Shown: positions 34,254-42,838 of the stretch, one piece after another
Layout: each line of letters begins with the position of its first letter
How positions within the stretch are numbered: the first letter of the stretch is position 1
From: Cohnella laeviribosi DSM 21336
Lineage (GTDB): Bacteria > Bacillota > Bacilli > Paenibacillales > Paenibacillaceae
NCBI RefSeq assembly: GCF_000378425.1
Contig: NZ_KB899821.1
Location: 1-64,000 of the forward strand
DNA length: 64,000 nucleotides
Reading direction: 5' to 3'
The notes under the pieces: generated by a model
What the model saw: the letters and a program-made list of their open reading frames with translations, nothing else
Databases searched by the model: none
Told to the model about the DNA's origin: nothing
Program-made: the position numbers and the translations under genes

Positions 34254-35630
34254 TTAACCGCCCTTCGGCAGGGGCGCAAGCAGCCTGCCTTCCGCCGGCC
34301 GGACAATGCCCTTCCGCAGGTCGTACACGACGGTTCCGCGCAGAACGGTTTGCCGTACGCGGCAGTGCATCGTTTTTCCGATATAAACGTTTTGCTTGTG
34401 CCGGTCGTACAGATGCTCCCTTCGCAGAACGTACGGGGCAAATTCGACGACCGCCACGTCGGCGTCCGCGCCGACGGCGATTTCCCCTTTGCAGGGAGCG
34501 AGCCCGAACCGTCGCGCGGGGTTGGCGGACAGCAGCCTGCAAAGCAGCGGCAGCTCGAGCCCGCGAACCCTATGTCCTTCTCCGAGCACCAGCTCCAGCG
34601 AGTTTTGCGCCGCGGCGATGCCGCCCCAAATTTCAAACCAGTCGTCCGACGCTTTCCAATCCGGCGGACAGGGAGAGTGATCGGAACTGATCATGTCGAT
34701 CTCGCCTTGCGCGATTGCCTGCCACAAGCCTTCCAGCTCCTTGCGGGTACGCAGGGGCGGAGCGCATTTGGCAACCGGTCCGATCTCCTCCAGCGCCTCT
34801 TCCGTCAGCGTCAGATAGTGGGGGCACGTTTCCAGCGTAACGTCAAGGCCGGCCCGCTTGGCCGCGCCGATCTCCCTTACCGCCTCCGGACTGCTGATGT
34901 GGACGAAGTGAAGCGCGCATCCGGTTTGCTCCGCAAAGAACAGCGCGCGCCGCACCGCTTCCAGCTCGGCATACACCGGCCGGGTCCGCGCATAATCGGC
35001 CGGACCGGAAAGCCCGCGCCGCGCCTTATCCGCGGCAAGCGCCCGGATCACCGCTTCGCTTTCGGCATGCAGCGCAAGGATTTTGCCGAGCCGGGCGATC
35101 TCCTGCATGCCGCGGTACAGCTCCGTATCGTCCACTTCGCGGAAAGCCCCTTCCTGCTTGCCGCCGGCAGCCGACATGAACGCCTTGAACCCGATCACGC
35201 CGGCTTCCGCCATCGGGGCCAGCTCCTCCAGGTTGCCGGGAACAAGGCCGCCCCACAGCGCGTAGTCCGCGTTGGACCGCCCGGCCAACAGCCGTTTCTT
35301 CTGCTCGACCGCCGCCAACGTCGTCGTCGGAGGCAGGCCGTTGAGCGGCATGTCGAAATAAGCGGTGCATCCCCCCGCCGCCAAAGCGGCCGAACCGGTC
35401 GGGATGCCTTCCCAATCCTCCAATCCCGGCTCGTTAAAGTGAACGTGGACATCGATCATGCCGGGAACGACGACATGCCCGTCCGCCCGAAGCACCGACT
35501 CCGCTTCTTCGGCCGGCAGCTTCCCGATCGCCGCGATGACCCCTTCCCTGATGCCGATGTCCGCCTGTTCGACGCGGTCGCCGAATACGACCCGTCCGCC
35601 TTGGATCAGCAGCTCGAATGTGGCTCCCAT
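34254..35630 (-). CDS. pucH: Allantoinase
   Basis: A 458-residue cyclic amidohydrolase. Zinc ligands H62 and H64 are in DVHVHFNEPG, the carbamylated Lys149 in GFKAFMS, and further ligands in ALHAESE and FVHISSPEA; SSDHSPCPP holds the catalytic Asp. NEPG and DHSPCPPD separate allantoinases from dihydroorotases and hydantoinases. It opens the allantoin ring to allantoate. It starts the catabolic half of the operon, downstream of the transporter genes. Confidence 0.95.
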   Translation of the reverse strand: MGATFELLIQGGRVVFGDRVEQADIGIREGVIAAIGKLPAEEAESVLRADGHVVVPGMIDVHVHFNEPGLEDWEGIPTGSAALAAGGCTAYFDMPLNGLPPTTTLAAVEQKKRLLAGRSNADYALWGGLVPGNLEELAPMAEAGVIGFKAFMSAAGGKQEGAFREVDDTELYRGMQEIARLGKILALHAESEAVIRALAADKARRGLSGPADYARTRPVYAELEAVRRALFFAEQTGCALHFVHISSPEAVREIGAAKRAGLDVTLETCPHYLTLTEEALEEIGPVAKCAPPLRTRKELEGLWQAIAQGEIDMISSDHSPCPPDWKASDDWFEIWGGIAAAQNSLELVLGEGHRVRGLELPLLCRLLSANPARRFGLAPCKGEIAVGADADVAVVEFAPYVLRREHLYDRHKQNVYIGKTMHCRVRQTVLRGTVVYDLRKGIVRPAEGRLLAPLPKGG

Positions 35631-35678
35631 TCCGAATTCCTCCCCCGTGCGGTCCGTCCGCGCCCCGGTAAACAGCGA

Positions 35679-35701
35679 TCCCGGGGTCCTGCGCCCCGGG
35701 A
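35679..35701 (-). terminator. Intercistronic hairpin after the binding-protein gene
   Basis: A perfect 8-bp stem TCCCGGGG/CCCCGGGA lies 17 bp past the binding-protein stop and 49 bp before pucH. There is no T-run on the minus strand, so it may reduce read-through or protect the upstream mRNA and raise binding-protein levels. Confidence 0.5.
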
Positions 35702-35717
35702 CCGGACAGCCGCTCGA

Positions 35718-36845
35718 TTAAAATTCCGCCTTGACAAGCTCCGGCGCGACCTCTTTCAGCAGGCTCAAATCGTGATAGCTTTTCGGATCGACCAGCGCCT
35801 TGATGTTGCCGACGCTCTTCATGTAATTGCCGACCGCCTCGCCGTTGCTGTCGTTCACGTAGTTGTCGTTCACTTCCATGCTGTACACGTTGCGGTTCAT
35901 GATCTCCGTCAGCTCCGCTTCCGTCAGATGAAGCTCGGGCGCGAGAATTTTGATCGCTTCCTCGCGGTTTTCGTTGATGTAGTCGGTCGCCCGTTTCAGC
36001 GCGCGAAGCACGGCTTTGATCGTATTCGGGTTTTTCTCCAGAAAATCGTCGGTCACTTGCAGCGTCGTATGCACGCTCATCCAGTTCACGTCGCCCTTTT
36101 TGTCCGGCAGCTCGGATTTCGTGCCGCTGAACAGGAACTTGCCTCCGCCTTGAATCGCCTTCGTGATGAACGGTTCCCAAGCCGCCATCGCGTCGATGTC
36201 GCCTTTTTCCAGCGCGGTTACCGCGTCGCTCGGCGCGAGATTGACGTACTTGATCTTGCTCGCGTCAACGCCAAGCTCCTTGGCCATATTGTTGATGGCA
36301 ATGACCACGTCCGCGCCGCTCGGCACGCCGATCGTTTTGCCTTCCAGATCTTTGGCGCGGGTCAGGTTCAGGTCTTTCGCGCCGACGACCGCCTGCGTCC
36401 CGGCAATTTGCGCCAGCGGCGCGACGATCTTGACGCCCACGTTGTTGGACGTGAGGATGATGTCCATAAAGTTCGTTTGAATGCTGATCGGCGCGCTGCC
36501 TCCCGCCACCATCGGCCCGATGTCCGGCCCGCTTTCGATCAATTGGTTCGTGACGTCGAGCCCTTCGTCTTTGAAGTAGCCCAATTTGTCCGCGATGATT
36601 TGCTGCGAGGAAATTTGGGCGTCGCGAACGCCGACCAGCGTAAAGCTCTTCAGTTCGATCCCGCCGTCTCCGGCCGCTTCGCCGCCCGATGCCGGCGCCG
36701 TCGCGGAAGAGGAAGGCGCGCTGTCCGACCCGCCGCTTGCCCCGCCGCTTTCCGCATTTTGATTCGATCCGCACGCCGACACTAATGCCATCGACAGTGC
36801 AAGCAGCATCGTTCCCGTCCACTTCGTCCACGTTCTCTTTTTCAT
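35718..36845 (-). CDS. SsuA/TauA-like ABC transporter binding lipoprotein
   Basis: A 375-residue lipoprotein. Signal peptide with lipobox ALVSAC places Cys at about 25, followed by a Ser/Gly-rich linker. The mature NMT1/SsuA-like domain shows FTLVGVRDAQISSQQIIADKLGYFKDEGLDV and ISIQTNFMDIIL. Such proteins bind sulfonates, nitrate, or pyrimidine and purine derivatives. Its place between the permease gene and pucH suggests that it binds allantoin, allantoate or another ureide. Confidence 0.9.
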   Translation of the reverse strand: MKKRTWTKWTGTMLLALSMALVSACGSNQNAESGGASGGSDSAPSSSATAPASGGEAAGDGGIELKSFTLVGVRDAQISSQQIIADKLGYFKDEGLDVTNQLIESGPDIGPMVAGGSAPISIQTNFMDIILTSNNVGVKIVAPLAQIAGTQAVVGAKDLNLTRAKDLEGKTIGVPSGADVVIAINNMAKELGVDASKIKYVNLAPSDAVTALEKGDIDAMAAWEPFITKAIQGGGKFLFSGTKSELPDKKGDVNWMSVHTTLQVTDDFLEKNPNTIKAVLRALKRATDYINENREEAIKILAPELHLTEAELTEIMNRNVYSMEVNDNYVNDSNGEAVGNYMKSVGNIKALVDPKSYHDLSLLKEVAPELVKAEF

Positions 36846-36899
36846 CTGGATGACCTCCGCTTGAACATGTTGTGTTATCCCATTCGTCCGTTTATCCTG

Positions 36900-37763
36900 T
36901 TACTTCTCGACCGCACTTCGAACTCCGTTTTGGCGCCAGTTCACCAGCCTCCTTTCAAGCAGCTTCAGCAGATAGGAGAAGAGGCTGAATTCCAGGCCGA
37001 TCAGCACGATCGCAACAAACATGTTGCTCATCTTGAAGTAGTTGCGGGCGTCCACGATGATATAGCCCAGCCCGGATTTGGCCCCCATCATCTCGGAAAC
37101 GATCAGCGACGAAAAGCCCAATCCCAGGCTGACTTGCGCGCCGACGAAAATACTGGGGATCGCGGAAGGGAAAACGACTTTGAAGAAAATGTGCCGCTCC
37201 TTGGCCCCCAGGCTGAGCGCCGAGCGAATGAGCGTCGGATTGACCGACTTGAGCCCGTCAAGCGTGTTGGTCAGCACCGGCACGAACGTCGTCCAGGCGA
37301 TCAGCAGCACTTTGGGCACTTCACCGATGCCGAACCAGATAATGAAAATCGGCAGCAAAGCCAGCGCGGGAATCGGTCCGAGCAGGTTCAGAATCGGGCT
37401 CAGCCAGTATTCGACCCGGGCATATTTGTTCATGAGGACGCCGACGGCGATGGCCGAAACCAAGCCGATCAAAAAGCCCAGCAAAATCCGGACCGTGCTG
37501 GCCGCGATGCTTTCCGTAATGAGGCCCGTCTGCCCCAAGTACCACATTTCCTTCACCACGTCGGACGGGGCCGGCAGAAAAATCGGATTGAAATATTCGT
37601 ACGACTCGTTCAAGGTGCTGACGATTTCCCAAACGAGCAGAAACACGGCGATCGGAACGAGTCCCATCCGGTCCTTCCAGCGAAACGGCCTGCGGACCGC
37701 CGCTTTCCCGCCCTCGGCGATCGCCGCGCCCTGCGGCGCTGCGGATGATGCCGGTCTAGTCAT
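36900..37763 (-). CDS. SsuC-like ABC transporter permease
   Basis: A 287-residue permease with six membrane segments. The EAA loop is RSALSLGAKERHIFFKVVFPSAIPSIFVG. LLGPIPALALLPIFIIWFGIG is typical of the SsuC/TauC group. It forms the channel with the binding protein (54 bp downstream) and the ATPase (8-bp overlap upstream). Confidence 0.93.
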   Translation of the reverse strand: MTRPASSAAPQGAAIAEGGKAAVRRPFRWKDRMGLVPIAVFLLVWEIVSTLNESYEYFNPIFLPAPSDVVKEMWYLGQTGLITESIAASTVRILLGFLIGLVSAIAVGVLMNKYARVEYWLSPILNLLGPIPALALLPIFIIWFGIGEVPKVLLIAWTTFVPVLTNTLDGLKSVNPTLIRSALSLGAKERHIFFKVVFPSAIPSIFVGAQVSLGLGFSSLIVSEMMGAKSGLGYIIVDARNYFKMSNMFVAIVLIGLEFSLFSYLLKLLERRLVNWRQNGVRSAVEK

Positions 37764-38502
37764 GAATCCCCTCTCCTTGATCGTCCGTCAACATTTTTTG
37801 GATGCGCCGAACGAGCTCGGCGTACTCGGGATGAGCGATGTCGCGCGGACGGTCCATCGTCACCCGGAACGTTTCCGCCACGTACCCGTCCTTCATCACC
37901 AGGATGCGGTCGGCCAGGTACACCGCTTCGCTGACGCTGTGCGTGATGAACAGGATGGAAATCTTTAATTCCAGCCAAATGCGCAGCAGCTCTTTCTGCA
38001 TCATTTCCCGGGTCAGAATGTCCAGCGCGCCGAACGGCTCATCCATCAGCAGCAGATCGGGCTCGCTGGCCAGCGCCCTCGCGATGCCCACCCGCTGCTT
38101 CATGCCTCCGGAGAGCTGGTCCGGGTAGCTGTCCGCGTATTCCTCCAATCCGACCAGCTTCAAATATTTGCGCGCGATCTCCCGCGCCTCCGCTTTGCTT
38201 TTGCCCTGCACGGAGGGGCCGAAGGCGATATTGTCGAGCACGTTATACCAAGGAAACAGGGCGTGGTCCTGAAAAACGACTCCCCGCGACTTGGAAGGTC
38301 CCTTGACCGGAATTCCGTTCACCGTTACGGACCCTCTGTCCGGCTGCAAAAATCCGGCGACCAGGTTGAGCAATGTGGATTTGCCGCAGCCGCTGTGGCC
38401 GAGTATGCAAATGAATTCATGAGCGTCGACGCCGAAGCTGACGTTTTTCAAAACCCGTTTATCGGCGTAGCCTTTCTCGACGTTCTCCACGGCCAAATGC
38501 AT
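37756..38502 (-). CDS. SsuB-like ABC transporter ATPase
   Basis: A 248-residue ATPase. I chose the ATG giving MHLAVENVEKGYADKR, because GGGGGTGGGAG lies just before it; a TTG 15 bp further upstream would give five more residues but would sit within that site. Walker A is GHSGCGKST, the signature LSGGMKQRV, Walker B LLLMDEPFGALD, and THSVSEAV is the switch. It heads the transporter-pucHFG-amidase operon and overlaps the permease gene by 8 bp. Confidence 0.93.
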   Translation of the reverse strand: MHLAVENVEKGYADKRVLKNVSFGVDAHEFICILGHSGCGKSTLLNLVAGFLQPDRGSVTVNGIPVKGPSKSRGVVFQDHALFPWYNVLDNIAFGPSVQGKSKAEAREIARKYLKLVGLEEYADSYPDQLSGGMKQRVGIARALASEPDLLLMDEPFGALDILTREMMQKELLRIWLELKISILFITHSVSEAVYLADRILVMKDGYVAETFRVTMDRPRDIAHPEYAELVRRIQKMLTDDQGEGIHD

Positions 38503-38550
38503 GTCTCCCACCCCCAATGGAATTTTGTCAATTTATTTAACATCATTAGA

Positions 38551-38563
38551 TACCGTTGGTTAC
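38551..38563. promoter_or_regulatory. Candidate PucR box
   Basis: TACCGTTGGTTAC fits the PucR box consensus known from Bacillus subtilis (WWWCNTTGGTTAA) at nearly all positions. It is about 50 bp before the transporter operon and 150 bp before pucR, in the divergent region, so it could control both. Confidence 0.6.
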
Positions 38564-38631
38564 ATATTATCACATACCGCGTTCATTACAATATAAACAT
38601 CGCACAAAATTGCCATATTGTATTGTGTTTA

Positions 38632-38660
38632 TTGCACAACGTCACGTTTTCGGGCATAAT
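38632..38660 (+). promoter_or_regulatory. Promoter of pucR
   Basis: TTGCAC (38632-38637), a 17-bp spacer and CATAAT (38655-38660), 57 bp before the pucR start codon. Confidence 0.65.
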
Positions 38661-38716
38661 TTTATTGTAAAAGTTTATTTCGTGTAATTTTTTATTACAT
38701 AAAAAGGGGTGGGCTT

Positions 38717-40339
38717 ATGCAGTTGGTTGAACTGCTGCGGCTGCCGGCATACCGGAACGTTCGCGTCCTGGCCGGCAAGAGAGGATTGTCTCGTCAGGTT
38801 AAATCGGTCAATATGATGGACGCCCCCGATATCATTCACTTTTTGAAACCGAACGAGCTGCTGCTGACGACGGCTTACGCGATTCGCGAGAAACCGGAAG
38901 AGCTGCTGAAGCTGGTCCGGCAAATGGCCGACAGCGGGTGCGCGGGACTCGGCATCAAAACCAAGCGGTTTTTGCAAAAAATCCCGGACAGCGTATTCGA
39001 GCTCGCCGACGCGCTCGACTTTCCGCTTATCGAGCTTGCGCTTGAGCCCTCCCTTGGCGAGCTGCTGCAAGCTTCGCTCAGCTGCATTATGGAAAAGCAC
39101 AACGAGGAGCTGAATTACGCGATCGCCCTGCACCGCGATTTTTCCCGCATGATTATGCAGGGCAAAGGAATCGCTTCCGTCATCGACTCGCTGTCCCGGG
39201 TCGTCGAGGGAACGGTTCTGCTCATGAACCACCGCTACGAAGCGATCTTCTCCTCCAAGCCGCTGGCGGAGCCCGTCTGCGAGCAGCTTCGGAAACAGAC
39301 GCAGGCCATGATGTCCGGGCTTCACGGCGCGGACGACCAGACGGTCAGCTCCTGCTTTTTTTCCGCCAACGAGGACGAACGCGCCGAAGTGTTTTTTTAC
39401 CGTATCCAACTGCCTAGGATGACGTTTTTTCTGATTTTGGTGGACGCGCGGATCGACGGGTCGCCTCTGCCGCGGTTGGCCATCGAGCAAGCCGCCAACG
39501 TCATCGGGTTCGAGCTGATGAAGCAGCAGGCCGTCAAGGAGCGGTCGCGCCGGTTCAAGAACGAGTTTTTTGAAAATCTGGTGGAAGGGCGGTTTGCTTC
39601 GGCGGAGGAAATGCTGCATTTGGGGAAGCGCTACGGGCTGCACGAATTGTTTCCTTGCCATTTGATCGTGGGGAAAACGGACGACGCCGCCGGGGAAGCC
39701 GAAGACAGCCTGTTCAACAAGCGGGACGATATCTACGAATCGCTGAAATCGGCGCTGTCCGGGCACGGGCTGCAGTATGCGATTTTTAACAAAAAAGAGC
39801 TGTTCGTGCTGCTTGTGAAGCGGAAGAGCGGGCTGCATCCGGACGGCGTCCCGCTGCCGCGCCTGCTGGCCGATTTCCAGGAGAAGCTTTACCGGTCCGA
39901 ACAAATTTCGCTGTCATTCGGTATCGGCAACCCGGTGGAACAGCCGACGCACCTGCCGAATGCGTTTAAGGAGGCGCTGAACGCCCTGCGCCTGGGCTAC
40001 CAGTCGAAGCAAACGCGGTTTGTCCAGATCTATCGCGCGAAGGAAGTGATCGAGCTGCTTCAGATGATTCCCGGGGAAGCGCGCCGCGACTTTTACAAGG
40101 AAACGTTCCGGGGGCTTGCGGACATCGACGCCGGGGAACGGGAAGAGCTGCTGAATACGGCCCGGGTGTTTCTGGAAACGCAATGCCAGATCGCGGAAAC
40201 CGCCAAGCAAATGTTTATTCACCGCAACACGGTCGCTTACCGCATGGCCAAATTTGAAAAGCTCACCGGCCGCAGCCTCCGCGATCCGAACGATTCCCTT
40301 CGGTTCCGGCTCGCTTTCCTGCTGGAAGAGCTGCAATGA
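38717..40339 (+). CDS. pucR: PucR-family transcriptional regulator of purine catabolism
   Basis: A 540-residue regulator, the usual PucR size. Residues 1-125 are the PucR N-terminal domain (LLRLPAYRNVRVLAGKRGL, LLLTTAYAIRE). A GGDEF-like middle domain lies around 320-430. The C-terminal HTH_30 domain reads CQIAETAKQMFIHRNTVAYR and ends in LLEELQ. PucR senses ureides such as allantoin and activates their degradation. It is divergent from the transporter-puc operon and linked to it by the candidate PucR box. Its stop overlaps the start of the next frame. Confidence 0.95.
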   Translation: MQLVELLRLPAYRNVRVLAGKRGLSRQVKSVNMMDAPDIIHFLKPNELLLTTAYAIREKPEELLKLVRQMADSGCAGLGIKTKRFLQKIPDSVFELADALDFPLIELALEPSLGELLQASLSCIMEKHNEELNYAIALHRDFSRMIMQGKGIASVIDSLSRVVEGTVLLMNHRYEAIFSSKPLAEPVCEQLRKQTQAMMSGLHGADDQTVSSCFFSANEDERAEVFFYRIQLPRMTFFLILVDARIDGSPLPRLAIEQAANVIGFELMKQQAVKERSRRFKNEFFENLVEGRFASAEEMLHLGKRYGLHELFPCHLIVGKTDDAAGEAEDSLFNKRDDIYESLKSALSGHGLQYAIFNKKELFVLLVKRKSGLHPDGVPLPRLLADFQEKLYRSEQISLSFGIGNPVEQPTHLPNAFKEALNALRLGYQSKQTRFVQIYRAKEVIELLQMIPGEARRDFYKETFRGLADIDAGEREELLNTARVFLETQCQIAETAKQMFIHRNTVAYRMAKFEKLTGRSLRDPNDSLRFRLAFLLEELQ

Positions 40340-40770
40340 TTCGGTGCCGGGCCGCAACGAGCCGGATTCGCGTGCAGCGCCGAACGTTTCATCGGATCAA
40401 CGGCTATGTCTATCTGATTTCCGTCCTGATCGTCGTCATCACATCCGGATATATGGCGCCTTACGCAACGGGAGGAAAAGCGGTCGGCATAGCGTTTAAC
40501 GCGCTGAATATCATTTGGCCGTGTATGACCGTTGCCGCGTTGGTCAAAATCAAGAAGAAGCAAGCGGACCGGCACCGGAAATGGATGATCCGAAGCTACA
40601 CTTTTTGCTTCACGAATCTTTTCATCCATCTCATCGCTTCCGTTTTCCATCGCGGGCTCGGGCTCGGGTATCCGGCCGGCTACACGGTCGGCGTCTACGG
40701 CGCCATCCCGCTTCTGTTCGTTTTGGCGGAAGCCGTCATCCGAATGGCTTCATCCAAATCGAAGGCCTAA
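40336..40770 (+). CDS. DUF2306-like membrane protein, apparently N-terminally truncated
   Basis: A 144-residue membrane protein. From residue 19 it reads HRINGYVYLISVLIVVITSGYMAPYA, then HRKWMIRSYTFCFTNLFIHL, patterns of DUF2306 family proteins. Full members usually carry one or two further membrane helices before the HR..G.vY motif; here the first 18 residues (MIRCRAATSRIRVQRRTF) look like random sequence. The ATG overlaps the pucR stop codon. I read it as the remainder of a gene whose 5' end was lost when it joined pucR, possibly still translated by coupling. Confidence 0.65.
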   Translation: MIRCRAATSRIRVQRRTFHRINGYVYLISVLIVVITSGYMAPYATGGKAVGIAFNALNIIWPCMTVAALVKIKKKQADRHRKWMIRSYTFCFTNLFIHLIASVFHRGLGLGYPAGYTVGVYGAIPLLFVLAEAVIRMASSKSKA

Positions 40771-42687
40771 CGCTTTTTCGGCAAAGTCCCGAATCAGCAT
40801 GTATGTGTCGCCGTTCGTCAGGCTGCTGCGGTCGGCGATGGTGTCCAGCGACGGCCGGGTCAACCAGCCGCGGCGAAGCAGCTCGCCTAGCGCGTCGCCG
40901 CAGGCGACGGCACCGGCGCCATCCGCCGCCCGGAGGAGGATGCAGGCGGCATCGTCAAGCGTCAGCGGCTGCTTCGCCGGCTCGGCGATGCCGCTAAGCG
41001 GGACGGGCATGCCGCCGCGGAAGCGTTCCGGGTGCAGATGCCGGATGCGGCGGATGGCGTAGCAGAAGCGCCGGACGTTCGTTTTGCTATCCAGCTTCCA
41101 GCCGTCGTTGCGCACGCCCCCGTACGCGAGGTTCATGCTGGCCGCGGCCAACAGCCCCCTGTACTGCTGATGCCGCATATAGTCCGGAACGGGGAGCTTC
41201 GGGACCGTTAAGTCCACGCCCTGCTCGACGAGCAGCCTCCGCAGTTCGGCGACTAGCGCGGGCGATCGGGACAGTTCCCGGAAGGTGACGCCGCGGTCAA
41301 GCGCCACCTTCGCCGCCGCGCCCGCGGCTTGTCCGGTCGCCATGCCGAGGGGAACGACTCTGGCGCTGCCGTGCGGGATCGTATCGTAGCTGGCCGAGCG
41401 GCCGACGACTAGCAGACCGTCGATTCCTTGCGGAACGAGGCAGCGGAAAGGTACGCCGTACTGGCCCGGCTTCATCAGCACCGTTCCCTGCGAATCCCGT
41501 CCCGTACTCTGAATATCGATCGGGTAAGAACCGTACGCGATATCGTCTTCATGGCTGCGGTTTTCCATCACGTCCGCCAGCGTCAACCGGTATTCGCCGA
41601 TCAGGTGGCGGGACTCGCGGATATAAAGCTCGGACGCCGTTCCGGCGTACTTCAGATCCTTGAACTCCGGAAACGTCGTCTTCAGAAATTCGGCGATGCG
41701 CGGAGCCTCGCGCCGCCCGACGGCAAGCCCGCGCCGGACGGAACCGGGATCGAGCGGATTGACGCCGAACAGCTGCATCGCATTGATCAGAATCGTGCCG
41801 TCGTTCTGCCGTCCGATGTTCAGGCCGCGCAGCCGCACCTTGGAGGGGTCGCTCGGGTTGTAGCGGGCGGCGTCTTTGTAGCCCCATATGCTCATCCGAT
41901 CCATGCCCGCATCGGGGTGGCTGCCCAGCTTCTCCCATCTTTCCTGCGTGACGCCGCTCATGTTGAACACGAGCGTCGACGCCATCATCCCGTTTTTCTC
42001 GCCGATATCCTCCCGTCCGAACGTGAAGGCGGCTCCTGCGGCGGCGGCAATGTCGCCGTCCTGGGTCGCGTCGATCACGGCGCCGGCGCGCACCCTAAGC
42101 ACCGAACCGTCCTCGCGGACCAGTTCCATGCCCGTTACCTGAATCCGCCCGCCGGCGCGCCGGGTCAACGGCTTCCAATTCTTCACCCGCATCAGCAAGT
42201 CGATGCCGGGCTCGTCCCGGACCAGCTTGTAGAAGGCGTTGGCCGCCGTCGTCGTGTCGAACGAGCTTCCTTCCACCATGCCGTACCACTCCTGAAAAAT
42301 CCCTTTGTTCAGAAACCGGGGACCGACGACGGTTTTGAGAAAACGCGGCTGCTCCGGAGCGTAATTCAAGTCCAGCATGTTCAGCCCGCCGCAGGTCAAG
42401 AGCCCGCCCAGCATCGTGCGTCCCCGTCCGTCCGCCAGCAGCACGCGCAATCCGCTTCGGGCGGCGGACAGCGCCGCGGCGATGCCTTCGGGATCGGTGC
42501 CCGCGACGATCAGGTCGTATTCGCTTGCGATAGGGGCCGACGGCTCCACCCTCGCGAGCGGTCTGCTTTTGCGGGCATTCGCGAATCGGTTGTCGAAAAG
42601 GTCATGCCACCAGGCGGCGGACAGGCCGGCCAGAACCATGAGGGCGAGCGTAAGCAGCGAAATCCGGTACAAAAGCGTTCTGCGCAT
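40750..42687 (-). CDS. Membrane-anchored FAD-dependent oxidoreductase
   Basis: A 645-residue flavoprotein. Residues 8-28 form a signal anchor. The FAD Rossmann fold reads YDLIVAGTDPEGIAAALSAARSGLRVLLAD (57-86), and GGLLTCGGLNMLDLN with IDATQDGDIAAAAGA matches the FAD_oxidored (PF12831) family. The end (from about 560) contains an extra domain with DDAACILLRAADGAG repeats. The family oxidises or rearranges sugar-like substrates; function here is unknown. It lies just downstream of the GH105 gene and may serve the same polysaccharide locus, though 151 bp and no shared signal separate them. Its 3' end overlaps the convergent membrane-protein gene. Confidence 0.88.
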   Translation of the reverse strand: MRRTLLYRISLLTLALMVLAGLSAAWWHDLFDNRFANARKSRPLARVEPSAPIASEYDLIVAGTDPEGIAAALSAARSGLRVLLADGRGRTMLGGLLTCGGLNMLDLNYAPEQPRFLKTVVGPRFLNKGIFQEWYGMVEGSSFDTTTAANAFYKLVRDEPGIDLLMRVKNWKPLTRRAGGRIQVTGMELVREDGSVLRVRAGAVIDATQDGDIAAAAGAAFTFGREDIGEKNGMMASTLVFNMSGVTQERWEKLGSHPDAGMDRMSIWGYKDAARYNPSDPSKVRLRGLNIGRQNDGTILINAMQLFGVNPLDPGSVRRGLAVGRREAPRIAEFLKTTFPEFKDLKYAGTASELYIRESRHLIGEYRLTLADVMENRSHEDDIAYGSYPIDIQSTGRDSQGTVLMKPGQYGVPFRCLVPQGIDGLLVVGRSASYDTIPHGSARVVPLGMATGQAAGAAAKVALDRGVTFRELSRSPALVAELRRLLVEQGVDLTVPKLPVPDYMRHQQYRGLLAAASMNLAYGGVRNDGWKLDSKTNVRRFCYAIRRIRHLHPERFRGGMPVPLSGIAEPAKQPLTLDDAACILLRAADGAGAVACGDALGELLRRGWLTRPSLDTIADRSSLTNGDTYMLIRDFAEKALGLRFG

Positions 42688-42838
42688 GACGGGTTCCTTT
42701 CATTTGTCTGGCTGCGTCTCTCTCCTTATCTTGGACTGCGTTTCGGCCTGCGATTCGCCTATTTCCAAGCAAAGGAGGGATCGATCCCGTCCGTTCGCCG
42801 CATGCGCCGCACGTCCGTCCGCCCCCCGCACGCCTAGT

